This document shows positions 5,536 through 6,964 of a stretch of 6,964 nt of DNA, piece by piece; the first letter of the stretch is position 1, and the number at the start of each line of letters is the position of its first letter. The DNA is from CAYGXH01 sp964354485. GTDB taxonomy: Bacteria; Bacteroidota; Ignavibacteria; UBA10030; SZUA-254. Below the pieces are notes generated by a model, which worked only from the letters and a program-made list of their open reading frames with translations, was not told where the DNA came from and did not search any database. The stretch is from assembly GCA_964354485.1 (NCBI GenBank), contig CAYGZY010000112.1:1-6964 (forward strand), in the 5' to 3' direction. The position numbers and the translations under genes are program-made.

Positions 5536-6840
5536 TCACTTGAACAGATTTTCAATCATTACAATACTCGATGACCGGTTCCGTTTAAAGATAATCATTT
5601 CTTTGCCGTCCCAGCTGGGAGAAAAGTCAAAAAAAGTCTCAACGCCGAGAAAGTTTCCACGGATACGTTCTTCTTTCCCGTCAGGCAGAGTCATCCTCCA
5701 TAATTCCCCCACACCCCTGATTGAGTATATGGTTTTTTCGTCTCCTGAAAGTGTGATGTTGTGGGAATTCCAGGATAGTAACCGTGCAGTTTTTCGCTGT
5801 ACATCGCGCGGTTTTGTTCCATCAACGATCCAGACTCCCTTATCCTTTCCTTGGTGAAAATCGTGAAACACAATATATTTTCCACCCTGGATAAAGAAGG
5901 CACGAGTTGAATCATCATACACCGCTTTCAGTGGTGCCCCGTAGATAGAGGTGACGTATATTGTGTTATTCACCTGAACCTGAAATCTTACTGAATCAAG
6001 CCATCCGCCGTTTGGGATACCACGCGTGATGTACTTCGATGAACCGGGATTCGATGGCTCAATGACATAAGTCCGGAAGGAATCTATTGGTTCGAGCAAC
6101 CTCCGGGCACCATAAGCAATCCGCTTGCCGTCAGGAGACCAAATTGGCGGAGAAATAATATCGTCACCAAATGACAGTTGCCTTCGATTTGTACCATCCC
6201 TATTCATTATGAAGAGGTGTGAGGGAGTGGATTCACCATAACCCCCGACGCCAAATGCGATTTCTTTTCCATCAGGTGAAAAGGCGGGCGGACCTTGATA
6301 TTCATTTCTGAACGTGATCTGTTGTGGACGGTTTTTCGCAATATTGACGATCCAGAAATCACCTGAAAATCTTAGCTGTTGATAGAGCAATTTCTGTCCA
6401 TCGGAGGAGCATTTGACACCAAGGACACCTGCTGTTTCCTTGGTAATTGGTATTGGGGTTCCGCCATTAGCAGAGACCATCCATACGTTAAACACACCAC
6501 TCTTGTTAGTCGTATAAACGATCTGATTCCCCCGTATCCATGCAAGCTCATCAATACGCTTTTTGTCCGAGGTGATTATAGCCTCATGACCTGTTTCAAG
6601 TTCGTGTATAATGATCTCATCATACCCTTCAGAGAAGGTCCTTATCCACGCAATCTTTTTCCCGTCGGGTGAATAAGAAAATGAAAATTCCCCCGGAATG
6701 CCAACCTCGCTACCAGCTCCAATATGTACTGAATCAATGAATTCCCGTCGGGGATCATTTCCGTCAATTCCGACACTCCAAAATTCTACTTTACCTGGTA
6801 AGGAAAGATTAACCCCGTCTGCACCTAGGAGTCTGTCCGA
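5536..6840 (-). CDS. TolB-like PD40 beta-propeller protein, 5'-truncated
   Basis: An open frame of 434 codons ends at the TGA at 5536-5538. Numbering from the first open codon (6840), PD40/WD40-like blades show 'SPDGK' motifs: FSYSPDGKKIAWIR (54-67), SSDGQKLLYQQ (145-155), FSPDGKEIAFG (187-197), WSPDGKRIAYG (234-244), a degenerate LSGDEKTIYSIRG (364-376) and FSPSWDGKEMIIFKR (406-420). Such propellers bind proteins or ligands, usually in the periplasm (as TolB does) or as the sensor part of a larger chain, for example a Ser/Thr kinase-PD40 fusion. The C-terminus IVMIENLFK resembles typical ends of those proteins. There is no ATG, GTG or TTG between the in-frame TAG (6841-6843) and GTG 6493-6495, although the codons between are clearly blade-coding. 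The 5' end is therefore missing; a GTG start at 6495 would leave an incomplete 319-residue propeller. I see it as a gene remnant. Confidence 0.75.
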   Translation of the reverse strand, partial: SDRLLGADGVNLSLPGKVEFWSVGIDGNDPRREFIDSVHIGAGSEVGIPGEFSFSYSPDGKKIAWIRTFSEGYDEIIIHELETGHEAIITSDKKRIDELAWIRGNQIVYTTNKSGVFNVWMVSANGGTPIPITKETAGVLGVKCSSDGQKLLYQQLRFSGDFWIVNIAKNRPQQITFRNEYQGPPAFSPDGKEIAFGVGGYGESTPSHLFIMNRDGTNRRQLSFGDDIISPPIWSPDGKRIAYGARRLLEPIDSFRTYVIEPSNPGSSKYITRGIPNGGWLDSVRFQVQVNNTIYVTSIYGAPLKAVYDDSTRAFFIQGGKYIVFHDFHQGKDKGVWIVDGTKPRDVQRKTARLLSWNSHNITLSGDEKTIYSIRGVGELWRMTLPDGKEERIRGNFLGVETFFDFSPSWDGKEMIIFKRNRSSSIVMIENLFK

Positions 6841-6845
6841 CTAAC
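6829..6845. mobile_element. Possible insertion-sequence end at the gene junction
   Basis: The beta-propeller coding sequence stops making sense at about 6829, where the plus strand reads GAGTCTGTCCGACTAAC. This resembles terminal inverted repeats I recall from DDE-type insertion sequences ('GAGTCTGTCCGAC...'). If so, the element extends right, out of the window; the other end is not present, so no target duplication can be checked. On the minus strand the last bases of the window give a short open end QVEFRPKISKNK with a TAA stop at 6926-6928. That could be the C-terminus of a transposase but is too short to judge. Confidence 0.25.
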
Positions 6846-6861
6846 TGATTTTGGATATAAA

Positions 6862-6964
6862 ATGGGTCTCGTTAATCCAACGCTGAGACTTATCACTGCT
6901 TTGGTCTTGCCTTTTTTTCTATCTATTATTTGTTCTTTGAAATCTTGGGACGAAATTCAACCTG
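6862..6964 (+). CDS. Possible start of a secreted or membrane protein, runs off the right edge
   Basis: From the ATG at 6862, 34 codons are open to the window end: MGLVNPTLRLITALVLPFFL then SIICSLKSWDEIQP. An Arg before a 16-residue hydrophobic core, followed by Cys and polar residues, resembles a signal peptide or lipoprotein leader, although the 'SIIC' box lacks the usual small residue before Cys. Only a weak GGA lies six bases before the ATG. It would be divergent from the truncated propeller frame. It competes with the reading of this segment as the interior of an insertion sequence. No family is recognisable from so short a piece. Confidence 0.3.
   Translation, partial: MGLVNPTLRLITALVLPFFLSIICSLKSWDEIQP

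Overview
The window looks like accessory chromosome of a free-living or gut-type bacterium with a large secreted glycan-degrading repertoire. It carries a three-domain secreted GH27 alpha-galactosidase, the N-terminus of another secreted protein that resembles GH123-type glycosidases, a secreted Ntn-hydrolase and a TolB-like (PD40) beta-propeller. These genes are separated by long intergenic stretches full of hairpins and dispersed repeats. This mix recalls uncultured FCB-group lineages (Zixibacteria, Marinimicrobia, KSB1, Ignavibacteria). That assignment is inference only: there is no rRNA or marker gene here. The standard genetic code fits all genes. No tRNA, complete rRNA, CRISPR array or phage gene was seen.

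Layout. 1-406 (minus): 5' part of a signal-peptide protein that runs off the left edge, with a plausible sigma70-like promoter at 469-497. 407-1032: a gene-free stretch with two elaborate inverted-repeat elements (598-688 and about 745-912), both MITE-like. 1033-2256 (plus): secreted acyl-CoA:6-APA acyltransferase-like Ntn amidohydrolase with its nucleophile Cys at the predicted signal-peptide junction. 2257-3111: mostly non-coding, holding a minus-strand terminator-like hairpin (2314-2344), a small DUF1508-like gene (2533-2712, minus), a 19-bp inverted-repeat pair (2340-2358 / 3010-3028), and a short stretch resembling the first bases of 16S rRNA (2764-2792). 3112-5112 (minus): the GH27 enzyme, with its own possible promoter. 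5113-5535: a patch of dispersed hairpin repeats. 5536-6840 (minus): PD40 beta-propeller without a usable start, apparently cut at its 5' end near 6829, where the sequence changes character and looks like an insertion-sequence end. From 6862 to the right edge a plus-strand frame starts with a signal-peptide-like segment.

How the genes work together. The clearest theme is extracytoplasmic hydrolysis. GH27 would release terminal galactose (or a related sugar), the left-edge protein may be a second glycosidase, and the Ntn-hydrolase would cleave or transfer an amide-linked acyl group outside the cytoplasm. Nothing shows that they form one operon: strands differ and each has its own spacing and ribosome-binding site. 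No complete new multi-gene system is evident. The parts least explained by known families are the nested palindromic element at 745-912, the paired repeats around the DUF1508-like gene, and the rearrangement junction near 6829-6845.
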